Source: Adiantum capillus-veneris
Taxonomy: Eukaryota > Streptophyta > Polypodiopsida > Polypodiales > Pteridaceae
Assembly: GCA_014529385.2 (NCBI GenBank)
Contig: CM043962.1
Span: 47,301,098 to 47,365,097, forward strand
DNA: 64,000 nt
Direction: 5' to 3'
Shown here: piece after piece, positions 35,660 to 46,515 of the stretch
Position numbering within the stretch: the stretch's first letter is position 1
Layout: each line of letters opens with the position of its first letter
Notes under the pieces: model-generated
The model's database searches: none
Told to the model about the DNA's origin: nothing
The model's input: the letters and a program-made list of their open reading frames with translations, nothing else
Program-made: the position numbers and the translations under genes

Positions 35660-35665
<6 letters not shown>
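32863..35665. other. Intergenic, includes probable 3' UTR
   Basis: No second gene is visible. AATAAA-type signals at 33073 and 33125 may serve the RAD54-like transcript. The rest is A/T-rich with only short frames on both strands. Confidence 0.45.
35061..35119. repeat. 30-bp perfect tandem duplication
   Basis: The unit TACAAAGGTGTATCACTCCT plus AGCTATGTGA occurs at 35061 and again at 35091. Confidence 0.95.

Positions 35666-35707
<42 letters not shown>
35666..35707. repeat. (TC)n array
   Basis: About 42 bp of TC dinucleotides in intergenic DNA. No LINE tail adjoins it, so it is a comparison site for the others. Confidence 0.95.
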
Positions 35708-35708
<1 letters not shown>

Positions 35709-36046
35709 CTCCTTTTTGGCTTTCTAAAAGAAGCCTTAGTGTTGAGTCGAGTTAGGCATCCTTCCAATGTTTTCAATGCCAGCGATGGAGACTCATCTTA
35801 AATGTTGATGGAGTTTGTCAAATGGGTCCCTTTCATTTCATAGCCTTACAGGGCTTTTTAAGACTTTGCCTTGTTTTTTTTTTTGTCCTTGCTCATCTTA
35901 TATTATTTTCAACATGAACACACAATTTATACTTGTTCTTTTTTTTATAGGATGAGACTACATTGCTTTTATTTTGTGTACCTTCTTATTTCTAAAGCTT
36001 TTAAAGAGTAAAGAGCTTTTTTCACAAGAACAAGCGATTGTGACTC

Positions 36047-36080
36047 TCTCTCTCTCTTTCTATATATATATATATATATA
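36047..36080. repeat. (TC)n/(TA)n compound microsatellite
   Basis: A short TC run followed by TATATATA, in intergenic DNA. Confidence 0.85.
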
Positions 36081-36212
36081 GTATTTTTATTTCCCTCATA
36101 TCTTGATTTCCTTTTTGAAAAGCCATCGTGAAATCTCACCTTGTTTTTAATGTGTCGCTTGAAACAAGGTGAATTACACAACAAGGTTGGAAAAAACAAC
36201 AAAAACATTTTG

Positions 36213-36805
36213 CAATACTCACCTATCTATGTTGTAAGGATCTCTTAAAACTTGTCTTTCCCCAAATATTGAGCCTGGGTTGATCTAGTGTATGAGATTC
36301 ACGATTTTTTAGTAAGACCGTTCTCTTACACACATGGTCACTTGCTCTAGTGACTTCCTCATAAGTGCTCGCACACACACATGCACATAAGTGCACGCAC
36401 ACAATTCTCACCTATCTATCTTGTAAGGATCTCTTAAAACTCACCTTTCCTCAAATATTGAGCCTGGGTTGATCTTGTGTATGTTAATGTACAGATTCAC
36501 AATTTCTTAGTAAGACCATTCTCTTACATACACATGGTTATTTGCTCTAGTGGGTTCCTCATATGTGCACGCAAGCGCGCGCGCACACACATGCACACAT
36601 GCAATACTCACCTATCATCTTGTAAGGATCTCTTATAACTTGTCGTTCCTCAAATATTGAGCCTGGGTCGATCTAGTGTATTTTAATGTACAAATTCACG
36701 ATTTCTTAGTAAGACCATTCTCTCACACACATGGTCACTTGCTCTAGTGAGTTCCTCATAAGTGCACGCGCGTGTGTGCGCACACACACACACACACACA
36801 TGTTG
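36213..36805. repeat. Tandem repeat of about 190-200 bp, three copies
   Basis: Units start at 36213, 36402 and 36602 (CAATACTCACCTATC or close). Each contains CTTGTAAGGATCTCTTA, ATTGAGCCTGGGT, TTAGTAAGACC and a closing (CA)n/(CG)n run that differs in length between units. It is non-coding. The plan (unique part plus CA tail) resembles the 192-bp units at 19.2-20.5 kb, but I see no sequence match. Confidence 0.88.
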
Positions 36806-37740
36806 GATATGCTTTTCATTATTATTTGCAGTGTGCTATCCCCAACTCTTACACTTTATGTTCCCGTCTAGTTTGCGCACTCTTAATTCAAGAAAGCGAG
36901 AGCATCAAGCACCATTCTGCGAACTCGATTGCAAGGCCAGATGCCAACTGAGGGTTTTATATATCACTGACTGACGCAAGAGTAGAGGACCAAGAAAAGA
37001 AGCCATGGAAAAACCACAAAAAGAATACTACGCTTTGACTAAGAAGGCCACCACCATCAGTAACTCTTATACAATTCAACCTTCCAACAATAGAAGGGAT
37101 TGGACAGAAAACATGCGTCATCATTGTTTGTTTCCATGTGTTGAAACAAGACTTCAACCTATAGTATGACCCTCCTCACTACCACAGGCATATGGGGGTG
37201 AGATCTAGGGCCCCTATTAATCCACATGATATAGATCTTGTTGCCGAAAGTAACCCAGGGTACGAGATTATTTCTGTTTGTGGGAACTGATAAAATCATT
37301 AAGTAGACTGCAAGGTTCCTTAAGGTCAAACAGACCATAAAGTGATTACTAACCACAAATCTAGAACTACTAAATGATGGTTATCGAGAGTTGGGTGCTA
37401 GTGTCCTTTGCAAACTAGGACAAAATAACTTCTCAGAAGTTCTAGGCTTGCCCATGCCCTGGATGAGTGCTTGTCCCATGAAAGACTTAACAATACAGAT
37501 GAAGCCATCAATGGCTACATGGTAGCCAAGAGACATCCTCATTCTACAAACCTCGAGAGTTGGAACTTGGAGGCAAGGGAGCCATTCTGACCATTATGTG
37601 CTCGAGCATTCTCTCTTTCTTCCTTTCGTGGTAAGCCCCCGTGGCTGTGGACCCAACCTCATGCCTCCAAGGGAGAAGGCTCTTCATGGAGTCATAGCTA
37701 CATTATGCTATATGTAAATACAAACAGGTCTATTTTAAAA
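36806..37740. other. No recognised gene
   Basis: Short frames only; no repeat or motif I can name. It ends at the AAATG tail of the LINE at 37741. Confidence 0.4.
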
Positions 37741-38662
37741 ATGAAATGAAATGTTTTATTAAACGTCTTCAAAAGTCCAAAATGACCTATGAGACCAAAC
37801 TGATACAATACTTCGTGGATCTAATCCAATGTCTAGGTACAAAAATAAAATGAAGTAAAGTGAAAGACTAAAATTGTCAACAGACTGAAATCATCATCAT
37901 CATCAATGCCCGAGGATGCCCAACATCGGGCGTTGTCCGAGAATGTATTGAATCGGTTGCTGAAGAGCTTCGTCAATGTCTGCCCCTGTAAATAGTCATA
38001 CTGGGCGTCTCCCATATCATGCTAGAATAGTCCAGATCCTCTGATGTAGCCTCCGTTGATGTCATGGTCGCCCTCGTAGACGTGGGCGTCTAGCACTCCC
38101 GAGCTCAATGGCTCTGTCCACTAATATACCTCTGGTATAAGTGGGCTCCGAAGTTTGCCGTGAAGCATGCTCATCTGGCTACCAAGTCCCTGCTCTAAAG
38201 AAGTTAGTGATCTTTCTCTGTGAATGTCTCCCACTTCCTCGTCTCCTCAAGAGACTCCCTGTGTCTACGCAGCTAGCAAAAACAACCCGAGGCATCTCTG
38301 ATCCTGATATCTCATGACTCTAGCCAACGGTCCAAAGCCCTCTCTGAATAGACAGTGAAAGCGGCCTCGTATCTCATAGTATACCGGACAATGACAAATG
38401 TGATGTAACTCTATCTCTGGCTCTATATATCACAACGGGCATATCCTGGCTTCTGTTGGTACTCTCCTAAATCTGTCATTATCAATCTCTAGCTGATGCG
38501 ATGATGTGCGCATCTGACCAATAGCACATCGTATCCCATAGGATAAATGAGACTCCATATAGGCCGGCATGATCACATATCTATCCTCTGTTAGTTGGAG
38601 AAGATGCTCTTTATAGAAAGCCATCTTCGTGCTCAACTCTTGTACCGGCTATATCCATGTGC
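37741..38662 (-). mobile_element. LINE 4: 5'-truncated, decayed C-terminal part
   Basis: The pentamer tail and conserved 3' block at 37741-37800 are followed, on the minus strand, by the ORF2 C-terminus: KMAFYKEHLLQLTEDRYV, SYGIRCAIGQMRTSSHQLEI and ARICPL (start of the zinc finger, 38636-38430). Many substitutions and stops mark it as old. It ends at about 38662, where a LINE piece in the other direction begins. Confidence 0.85.
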
Positions 38663-38672
38663 TTCAAGTCAG

Positions 38673-39191
38673 GTTGTTTTTGCTAGAGCTGCGCAGACAT
38701 TGGGAGTCTCTTGAGGAGAATAGATAGTGGGAGACATTCATAGAGGGAGATCACTGACTTCTTTAGAGCAGAGACTCGACAGTCACATGATCAAGCTTCA
38801 CAACAGACTTCAGAGTCCACCTATCTGAGAGGTATATTGATTGACAGAGCCATTGAGCTTGGAACGTGGAAGAGCTAGACGCCCACGTCTATGAGGGTCA
38901 CCATGACTTCGACGGAGGCTCTATCAGAGGATTAGGACTATTCTAGCACAACATGGGAGACGTCCGGTACGACTATTTACAAAGGCGGACATTGGCGATG
39001 CTCTTCAACGACCGATGTAGTACATCCTCGGATAGCGCCCGATGCCGGACATCCTTGAACACTGACGTTCATTTTAGCTTTTATCTTACTTCATTTTAGT
39101 TTGTACCCAGACATTGTATTAGATCCACCAGAATTGTATCAGTTTGGTCTCATAGGTCATTTTGGCTTTTTGAAGATGTTTAATATAACAT
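38673..39191 (+). mobile_element. LINE 5: 5'-truncated 3' end, head to head with LINE 4
   Basis: It starts in the ORF2 C-terminal region (LLELRRH equivalent at 38675, IDRAIEL near 38845), crosses the 3' UTR and ends with GGTCTCATAGGTCATTTTGG and a degenerate tail at 39145-39191. LINE 4 and LINE 5 belong to one subfamily (for example, both have GCCCGA and CAACGACCGATG variants). They form an inverted pair with arms of roughly 520 bp around a 370-bp centre. Confidence 0.82.
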
Positions 39192-39223
39192 TTTATAACG
39201 TCTTCCCTCCCTCAACTGAGCAC

Positions 39224-39290
39224 TGCGGTATAGCGGAGCCTCGGGTCAATATCTTTGATCACGCGGGCTACAATTTGATTCCCGGGCTCT
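39224..39290 (+). other. tRNA-like segment
   Basis: GCGGTATAGCGGAGCC followed after about 40 nt by CACGCGGGCTACAATTTGATTCCCGG resembles the D arm, anticodon arm and T arm of tRNA-Asp-like molecules (T loop TTTGATTC where TTCGATTC is usual). The acceptor stem is not convincing. It lies just after a LINE tail and before an ORF1 remnant, where a tRNA-derived SINE head could have been joined. Confidence 0.25.
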
Positions 39291-39393
39291 ATCGGCCAAG
39301 GTGTGTGCGCAAGGTGTACATTTCTCCTCCAACACGTCGTGGTTGCAGCTATATCGAGCTCACGAGTTGCCACACAACAAAACACCCCCTAGG

Positions 39394-40310
39394 ATGCTGA
39401 AGGCGACTTTCATGCTCACACACAAACGGCTCACAGAGATGGAAAAAGAGATTAAGGAGTGGAAAGCGGAGATGGAAGGCTGGAGGGAGGAAAAGGCAAG
39501 TTCCCTCCAAAAGCAAGCTAGTAAAGATGAACAATGGAAAGGGGAGAAAAAGGACATGCGGGCTGAAATTGACGTACTCAAAGGGGAGGTATCGGCCCTT
39601 AAAAAAGAGCTAGCTGAAGTTAAGACAAGAGGGGAACTCGAAGAAGGAGAAGTTCAGCCCTTAGTGATCGAAGAGCTCAAAGTCATCGAGGAGCAAGTGC
39701 AAGTGATCAAAGAGCATGAGAAGCAACATGAAGCAAAGACGTCTACATGGGTGGAGGTGATCACCAAGACGCACAAGAAGATGGATGAAGCGAAGAAGTA
39801 AATAGAGGTTGCCAAGAAAGGAAAAGGGAAGGAAGCATCAACCCCGGTCCCCCACACCAACCATCATCAACATGACACTAGAGGAGGAACAGGGGAGACG
39901 CTCGCGTGCTGTATATGTGAGAGTTACCGGTCTAAAAGATCGAGATAAAGTCAAGGAAGAAGTAAGGGAGCTCATGGAGTTAATGGGAATAGATAAACCA
40001 ACGCACACAAAGGCATGGAGAGTCGGTAAAAGAAGTGGAGGTGTTGGAGAGACATCGAAGAAATGTGCTCTCATTTTGCGCTTTTGCACTATTGAGGCGA
40101 AGAAAGAGTTTTTGAAGAAAAGACTAGCATATTCATTGGCAATGATCTCACTCTATCATAGCTTGCCCACAAGCAGAAAATTATGCCAGAGATTAGGGCG
40201 GCAAGGGAAAATGGAAAGATAGCCTTCTATTGGCAAATGCGCATAAAACCCCCAGAACGCTACATGGTCATTTGAGAAGCCCAACTAGTGGGGTATTACC
40301 ATATGTGCAA
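39394..40310 (+). pseudogene. LINE ORF1 remnant
   Basis: A coiled-coil half (39400-39800; LKGEVSALKKELAEVKTRGE, EEGEVQPLVIEELKVIEEQ) ends at a stop. After a frame change comes the RNA-binding half (39870-40222; VYVRVTGLKDRDKVKEEVRELMELMG, AWRVGK, LILRFCTIEAKKEFLKKR). The end GKIAFYWQMRIK (40207-40250) matches LINE 1 GKIAFYRDGKVV. No ORF2 follows, so this is a 3'-deleted copy. It shows the original junction of the two halves of ORF1. Confidence 0.82.
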
Positions 40311-41189
40311 AGGGGAGAGAGAGATGCACGGGAGCAAATCATCGCGCTGCATGAGACAAGGGAGAAGGCAAGCTTTCCATTAAAGCTGAAGAACCTGAAA
40401 ATCTACCACAAAGCTTAAAAATTAGCTTTCCCAGCCTCATATTGGGCGCCCCCCCTCTTGGATGAGACCTTCTAGAGTGAGAGTTGACCTGCAGGTTGCT
40501 CTTCTACTGCAATGTGTCGGGTTTTCTCTTTTTGGATTAATTCCTAGTACCCACCAACTTATAAAGTCCTGCCGAGGGGCCTAAATGACTTTAACTGAGC
40601 CTAGCCACTTCTTTACTAGTCAGATTCCAGTGCCGATTGGCCCAACCATCTCGTGGCTGCCTGGCCCTCAAACAAGGCCAGAGTCAATCAGGACCAAAAA
40701 CCGTAAAACAGACTCACAAAGAGACTTTTGGGAGGCCTAAGGGAAATCAAACCACCTAAAAATCAATTAACAACTATCAAGAGGCTGTGAGAGCCCTATG
40801 TGCCAAGTTTCAAGTGATTCTGGGTACATGATCGCGATCCATGATCCCATATCGCAAAAATTGCCCAGATTGATACCAGAGATAGCACCAGCCCTTGAGA
40901 GCATAGTGGTGTTTTCAAAATTAAATTTGGAGTTGGATTGTGCATATTACAAGCAAAATAGCAGTTTGTGTCAAAAATTCGATAAAATTTTGATTCTAGT
41001 AGATTTTGACTTACCCAACGGCTGTAAAGCTATAGCCACCAAGTGAATTTTGTGTAGGATCAGATGGCCGTTTCACACTGACCATGCAATGTCTGGGCAT
41101 TTGTGATTTTAACAAGAGGGTCCCAAAAATCGAATAAAAATCAAGGAAAAGAAACCAGCAAATATATATAGTGGTTGTCACAATCTCGT
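40311..41189. other. No recognised gene
   Basis: No motif or repeat. The plus-strand 82-codon frame at 40798-41046 has no recognisable features. Confidence 0.4.
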
Positions 41190-41570
41190 GATAGCTAGGG
41201 TTCTGTGTGAGCGCTAAGGTTCCGTGAGAGTGAGTTCTGAGCGTTGAGGTTCTGTGCGAGCAAGGTCTAAGCGACCAGGCTCATTGCACAAGCAGGTTCT
41301 GAGTGAGCGCCAGCAGGTGCTGATAATCATTGAGCGCGAACAAGTTTACTACGCGAGTAGGCTCTGATTTGACGAGTAGGTTTTGTAGCACTTAGCGCCA
41401 ACAAGCTCTGAGCTTCTGAGCGCAAGCAGTCAGCTCATCAACGCGAACAGGTTCCGTCGAGGAGAGTTGCTGGTTTTTTCCATGGGTTACTCATCGTTGA
41501 GCCGCAGTCTTTGAGTGCGAGCAGTTTTTGAGTGCGAGCAGGTGTTGCAGCATTGAGCACCCGCTTTTAC
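41190..41570. repeat. Degenerate array of GAGYGCRARCAGGTTCTGA-like units
   Basis: More than ten loose copies of GAGCGCGAGCAGGTTCTGA-type words at irregular spacing of about 20-45 bp (for example 41263, 41292, 41331, 41419, 41438, 41513, 41530). It is non-coding in all frames by inspection. Confidence 0.55.
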
Positions 41571-41576
41571 ATATGG

Positions 41577-42238
41577 CCAAGAGAGGGTGAAGTATACAGA
41601 TGCATACACCTATCTTGGGGTAGTCTTCAGTGGACTGGTGCTTTCATTGAGGAGAGCAGCAAAGACTAGATTGACGATAGCTTATGCAGCCTTGGGAGGA
41701 TTGGAGAAGATGTGTTCACAGGTTCAGTTTCAGGAACCTTGAACAAAGCTATGGCTTTTTGACACTCCAGTGGCTTCAGCTATGCTTTATGGGGTTCAGA
41801 CTTGGGGACCCTCAGTGGACCACCATGGAAGATCAGGTAGCACTGATGGATGGAGATGTATGAAGAGGCCTCTAGTCTCTATGATCTCTCGATTGATTCG
41901 GGCTAAGGCCTCAGTGTCACATGAGATTATTCGAGCCGAGCTAGCTGCCCCCCTCTCGTAGTTGAGGGCCTCACTAGATCAGTTTCCTTCATGCATAATT
42001 TATGGGACCTCCCCAGAGATAGATATGCTCGGCTAACCCTTGAGTCATCCCGACATCTAGCACTATTGGGGGACCCAGCATGTTGGTATGGGCAGATGAC
42101 ATCATGATTTCAGTCACATGGCTTCGGCATGGATAGACTGCCTCCATTCCAGTACTCCTTGGATGCACCCTCCCTTTCTCTTACACGGACAGAGATCACT
42201 AGACTTATACGTCAGGATTTGATGCAACTAGATACCTG
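41577..42238 (+). pseudogene. LINE ORF2 fragment (RT thumb and connector)
   Basis: The plus strand reads VKYTDAYTYLGVVFSG, LRRAAKTRLT, MCSQVQFQEP, TKLWLFDT, ASAMLYGVQTWGPSVDHHGR, MISRLIRAKASV and IIRAELAAP, matching LINE 1 at about 22110-21450. Both ends are cut: upstream RT blocks are missing and the C-terminal half stops at 42238. Stops occur near 41735 and 41960. Confidence 0.88.
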
Positions 42239-42566
42239 AAGCCATAGAAACAGGAAACGGCGTTTTCAGCATGCTGAAATGGGCACATAAGCCGAGGTGA
42301 AACATTGCAACGCCTTGAAATGGGCAGCGTTTGACTCCAGAAAGAAGGCGTTTTTTTTTTCCCAGCGGCAAGCGCAGAGCGTTCAAAACGCTTGGCTGTA
42401 GTTTAATTTGGGGGCTTTAAAAAAAATGTGCCACGTGGCATTTTGATCAGCACACAATATTTCAGCGTGAAAAATATGCGGGCATCCTGTGGGCCTCTCT
42501 CTTCTCTAACACACAAGAACCACACCCAATAACTAAATATGCAATGAATAATTTGAATAGGTAGAT

Positions 42567-42570
<4 letters not shown>
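42239..42570. other. Unassigned segment between LINE pieces
   Basis: It contains CGTTTTCAGCATGCTGAAA and other CGTTTT/AAAACGC words, like those in the LTR of A, and then A/T-rich DNA. No coding signal. Confidence 0.4.
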
Positions 42571-42615
<45 letters not shown>

Positions 42616-42790
42616 TTTGTATCAGCTTTCACCCCACCCCTACCCACTATTTTCTTTTCAGTTCTTTGTACTTTTTGTACCTAGACCTGGTATTAGATTC
42701 ACCACATGTAAACTTTTGGTCTCATAGGTCATTTTGGCCTTTTGAAGACGTTAATATTACATTTCATTTCTCTCTCTCTCTCTCTCTCTC

Positions 42791-42792
<2 letters not shown>
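42571..42792 (+). mobile_element. LINE 7: 155-bp LINE tail inside a TC array
   Basis: TC array 42571-42611, LINE 3' UTR 42612-42767 (TTTGTACTTTTTGTACCTAG, then GGTCTCATAGGTCATTTTGG at 42719) with a short CATTT tail, TC array 42768-42791, then TATA repeats. The LINE is 5'-truncated to 155 bp. TC repeats on both sides are what insertion into a TC microsatellite would leave. Confidence 0.88.
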
Positions 42793-42822
<30 letters not shown>

Positions 42823-43178
42823 GGTTGAATAAGCTTGCTGGTGCAAAGAGTGTGTTGCGGACAGGCAGTACATTGAGACAACCCATTGCGAATGTCCGCT
42901 TCCTTTGAAGACCTCTCTTACTCTTGTTGATGCTATCAGGGCATGGACACTTGCTTGCAAGTGTGAACCAATCATCTTTTGGGACGATTGGCAGTGTTTT
43001 ACCAGGAAGAGGCAACAAAGGCGTCTTGCCTCCATTTGGAGGGAGGCAACAGCAACAGAGCAACAACTCCCTCCCAATAGCAATCCACCTCAATAGGATT
43101 GCCAAGGAAGTGGGCAAAGGGCTCTAGGTCGACTTGGTCATGGTGAGAAGAAGTGGAGGTCGAAAGTGTATATGATAG
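42793..43178. other. Upstream flank of the hAT coding remnant
   Basis: After TA repeats (42801-42822), DNA of moderate G/C with no intact frame; stops lie directly before the BED-finger codons at 43179. It may hold the hAT 5' end, but I cannot define a terminal inverted repeat. Confidence 0.35.
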
Positions 43179-43280
43179 TGGTGGTCAAAGAGATGGGCAT
43201 GCCCTTACTGTGACTACAAGAAAACGGGAGGTGCTGATCGGGTGCGAGCTCATTTCTTGCACATTCCATGCCACGACACC
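43179..43280 (+). pseudogene. hAT transposase, BED zinc finger part
   Basis: Thirty-four codons: WACPYCDYKKTGGADRV then RAHFLHIPCH. The CxxC and H-x3-H pattern, aromatic lead and RAH.LH ending are those of plant hAT BED fingers, which bind transposon ends. The copia element enters right after the finger. The frame resumes in phase at 48712 (KFCFKVPVEKK), so both sides are one former gene. Confidence 0.78.
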
Positions 43281-43392
43281 TATTGGAGCTATATATGGCT
43301 CACTCTACTCAACTTGGTCTCACTTATATGTTTGTATCTTGTTTTCAATATGAATCAGTCTTTGGGAGCGTATATGGTGTGTCTCTTGTCTC

Positions 43393-43446
<54 letters not shown>

Positions 43447-43463
43447 ATCTCTACATCTCAACA
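43281..43463 (+). repeat. 5' LTR of the copia element
   Basis: A 183-bp LTR starting TATTGG (TGTTGG in the partner) and ending CAACA. It includes a 47-bp TC array (43398-43444) that is only about 9 bp in the 3' LTR. Confidence 0.92.
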
Positions 43464-43475
43464 TGATATCAGAGC
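43464..43475 (+). other. Primer binding site of the copia element
   Basis: TGATATCAGAGC, the initiator-tRNA-Met site with one change, touching the 5' LTR. Confidence 0.8.
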
Positions 43476-44231
43476 GGTAACGATCACGCGCCGATTTAAT
43501 TCATGGTGACAAAACAGTATGTGTATGCGATTCGCATGTAAGATTCAAAATTGCTACAAATTTTATTTTTGAGCATTGATTCTTGTTAACTGTGGTTGTT
43601 TTGTGTTAAGAAGAATATGATTAGTGTTTTGTGTGGTCTTTATTGCTAATCAATCTAATCGTTGATTACGTTTTCTCGTTATGACACTCTAACTTCATTT
43701 CAATTTTTGGGGGTCTTCTGCTCAAAATTTGGAGAAACGGGAAAAGCGCAATGAAGCGCAGCGCAATGGCAATTTTCATCCAAAATTTGTTCGTCTCCTC
43801 GAGCTCTTCGATTTGAGTTCTAGGTTTGTGTCAATCGGAGTTTGCAACAAAAAGTTATGTTGTTTTTACTACAATTGAGCTTGACGCAGCTTTCTTCGTC
43901 GTGCTTCTTCGTGAAGCGTTCGCTATCGTTTTTCTAATTTTGGCGTTAACTTTTCCGAGAAAATTTAGCTTTTTGCTATTCGTATTGTGGTCGTCAATCT
44001 TGCGTCTCACGCTACTCTATTTTGAGGACTCTTTTATTATTAACGTCTCCTTTACCCTGCCTTTTTTGGGTGACGTCTCTCACATCTTTGGACTTTCTTT
44101 GAGCATCCTTCTTGCGTTTATCGTTGAAAGAACGCAGTTCTCATATTTCTCTCATTCTCAATTGCGGCCTTCACCATATATGGTGTGCAGATTCTGTGAT
44201 CTTATCTTATACGTCTTCTCGCAACAAGATA

Positions 44232-45280
44232 TGGCTATGACTATTCTCGTCAACGGCTTTCCTTCTGGCCAGCGTTCTGTTCCTCCTTTCCAAGGCCAAG
44301 GATTTTCAAGCTGGAAAGCAAAGATGTTAATTCTTGAAGGCGATGAACTCTCTGATGTTGTTCTTGGAAATCGTGTTTGTCCGCCTCAGCCTATTGATAC
44401 GGATAATGATAACATGCTTATCACTGAAGGACCTATATTTGAAGATTGGAATGTTGCCTATACGGATTAGCAACGACGTGATAAAGCAGCTCGTCGGTAT
44501 ATTCTTTCTGCTCTTACTGATTCCCTTTTGCTTGATATGTATGAACTGCTTACTTCCCACGACGTATGGAAGTACCTTATTGCAAACTTTCAGAAGAAAT
44601 CTGTTACAAAAATACTTTATTTGAGAGGGTTGCTTAACAAGTTACAATATGAAGTTGGTACTTCCATGACGGGACATATTGAATCTTTCAAATCTATTAT
44701 TAATAAACTTACTACTGCCGGTGATCCCGTTCCACAAAAGCAACTGATTACACTTCTCCTTGTTACGGTGAAGGACTCTTCTTATGATAATATTGTTACT
44801 ATTCTCTCTAATAAAGATGGTCTTGATTTCGACCAAGCCTGCATGTCTTTAATTGAATACTCTCAATGTCAAGAACATCGGAATGCTGGTCACGATACAG
44901 CTATGATTTCACAAGAGGAGACTGAGTCACAACAGATGGAACGTGCTTTTTATGCTCGAAGACGTGCATTTCAACGAGAAAACCGTAGAGGTGGCCGTCG
45001 CGGTAATATTTTCTCTCGTCTCAAATTTCCTAATAAGCAATGTTCTTACTGCAACAGAAATGGCCATACTGAAGATGATTGTTGGGCACGTCAATATGAT
45101 GAAGAACACAATATTACCACGAAACAACCACGTTTATCTAGAGACTCTTCTTCTTCTTGTGAATATTGTGGACGATCTGATCATCCTACTTATATGAGCT
45201 ATAAGCGTCGATTCGACACAAATCGTAATAGAGCATATGCTACTGAACATCGAAACAACATTGTACCAGAAACAAGCTGC
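44232..45280 (+). pseudogene. copia gag with zinc knuckles
   Basis: The start ATG at 44232 gives MAMTILVNGFPSG, then the copia gag core (FSSWKAKMLI, KKSVTKILYLRGLLNKLQYE, IESFKSIINKL, QLITLLLVTV). A stop at 44470 interrupts it, but the frame continues. Two knuckles follow: CSYCNRNGHTEDDC (intact CCHC) and CEYCGRSDHPTYM (last Cys changed). It would form the particle shell and bind RNA. Confidence 0.85.
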
Positions 45281-45538
45281 GTCCTCTGTTCAGTTGCTCC
45301 AGACAGAATACTTCATGTACGTGATGGATCATTTTTTATTGTCAATTTTGGTGCTACAGGAAATATGACATATCAGTCTAAGTGGCTCCATAATTATCAT
45401 CCACTACCAGTTCAACGTGTTGTTTATCTTGCTGATGTTACTACTTGTCAAGTAAAGGGTATTGGAGACTTATATCTTGGTACCTTATTTTCTTCCACTC
45501 GAATTTTGCGAGGAGTATTACATGTACTGCCGAACTGA
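45281..45538 (+). pseudogene. copia protease region
   Basis: VNFGATGNMTYQSKWL stands where copia proteases have a D-S-G-A-T box, so the catalytic Asp is missing (Asn-Phe instead). The following GIGDLYLG and RGVLHVLPN are the normal protease tail. A stop at 45536 separates it from the integrase. Confidence 0.75.
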
Positions 45539-45565
45539 GAAAGAAATGCTCCTCGAAACAGTAAT

Positions 45566-46510
45566 TTGTTTGAACTCTCTCTCAACGATGCTGTAGCAAA
45601 TGTTGTCACTGCTCCAGGTGATCATGATTGCAAAGTATGGCATCACCATTTTGTTCATGCTGATTTCTCAAAACTCTTTGATCTTCAATGTCGTGATCTT
45701 GTTCATGGCATGGATCTTAAAGCCCATCCCCATATGGGAATTTGTGAATTTTGTGCTCTTGGGAAACACAATCGTAAACCCTTTCCTCTTTCAAATACAA
45801 CTCATTCTCATGACATATTGGATCTTGTTCATACTGATATATGTGGACCTCTATCTTCTTCGAGATCACAATATCACTACTTCATTACTTTCATTGATGA
45901 TTTCTCAAGGTATACGACTATATTTCTACTTAGACAAAAATCTAAAGCCCTATCTGTTTTCAAACAATTTCACAAGGCTACGAAACTTCAAACTGGTCGT
46001 CGCCTTAAGAAGCTTCGTAGTGACAATGGAGGCGAATATGTTTCTCGAGAGTTTGTTAGTTACTGTGCTGACAGTGGAATTCATCATGAACACACTATTC
46101 CATATTCGCCTCAACAGAACGGCGTTGCTGAACGAAAGAATCGCACTATCCTCAATGCTGTAAGATGTATGCTGATTCATTTTGGCTTATCTCGTGTTTT
46201 CTGGGTTGAAGCTACTTTGACAGCAGTATTTATTTAGAATCATCTTCCTACTACTGCACCCTCTGGTAAGATACCCATCACAGCATGGACATGTGACATT
46301 CCTTCTGTATCTCATTTTCGAACTTTTGGATGTATTGCTTATATTCATGTTCCCAAAGAAACACGAACAAATCTTGATGCTCTTGGTCTTAAAGTTATTT
46401 TTATTGGATATTCTGATACTTCCAAAGGCTACAAATTCTATGACCCTTCCTCCAAGAAAGTAATTGTGAATCGTGATGCTACTTTTAACGAACAACTTAT
46501 GGAGGCTCAT
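45566..46510 (+). pseudogene. copia integrase
   Basis: The zinc region (WHHHFVHADF, CEFCALGK) is followed by the catalytic core: VHTDICGP (Asp), LRSDNGGEY (Asp) and PQQNGVAERKNRTI (Glu), all three present. After a stop at 46236 the frame goes on with HFRTFGCIAYIHVP and FIGYSDTSKGYKFYDP. A frameshift near 46510 leads to the acidic linker before RT. Confidence 0.88.
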
Positions 46511-46515
46511 GATTC

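Noticed and set aside
36213..36805. Possible CRISPR-like array
   Set aside because: Units are about 190 bp with no short repeat/unique spacer pattern, and the DNA is plant nuclear.
43826..44231. Extra N-terminal coding region of copia before the gag ATG
   Set aside because: The open frame is hydrophobic and without gag similarity; it lies in the leader, and the gag core starts at 44232.
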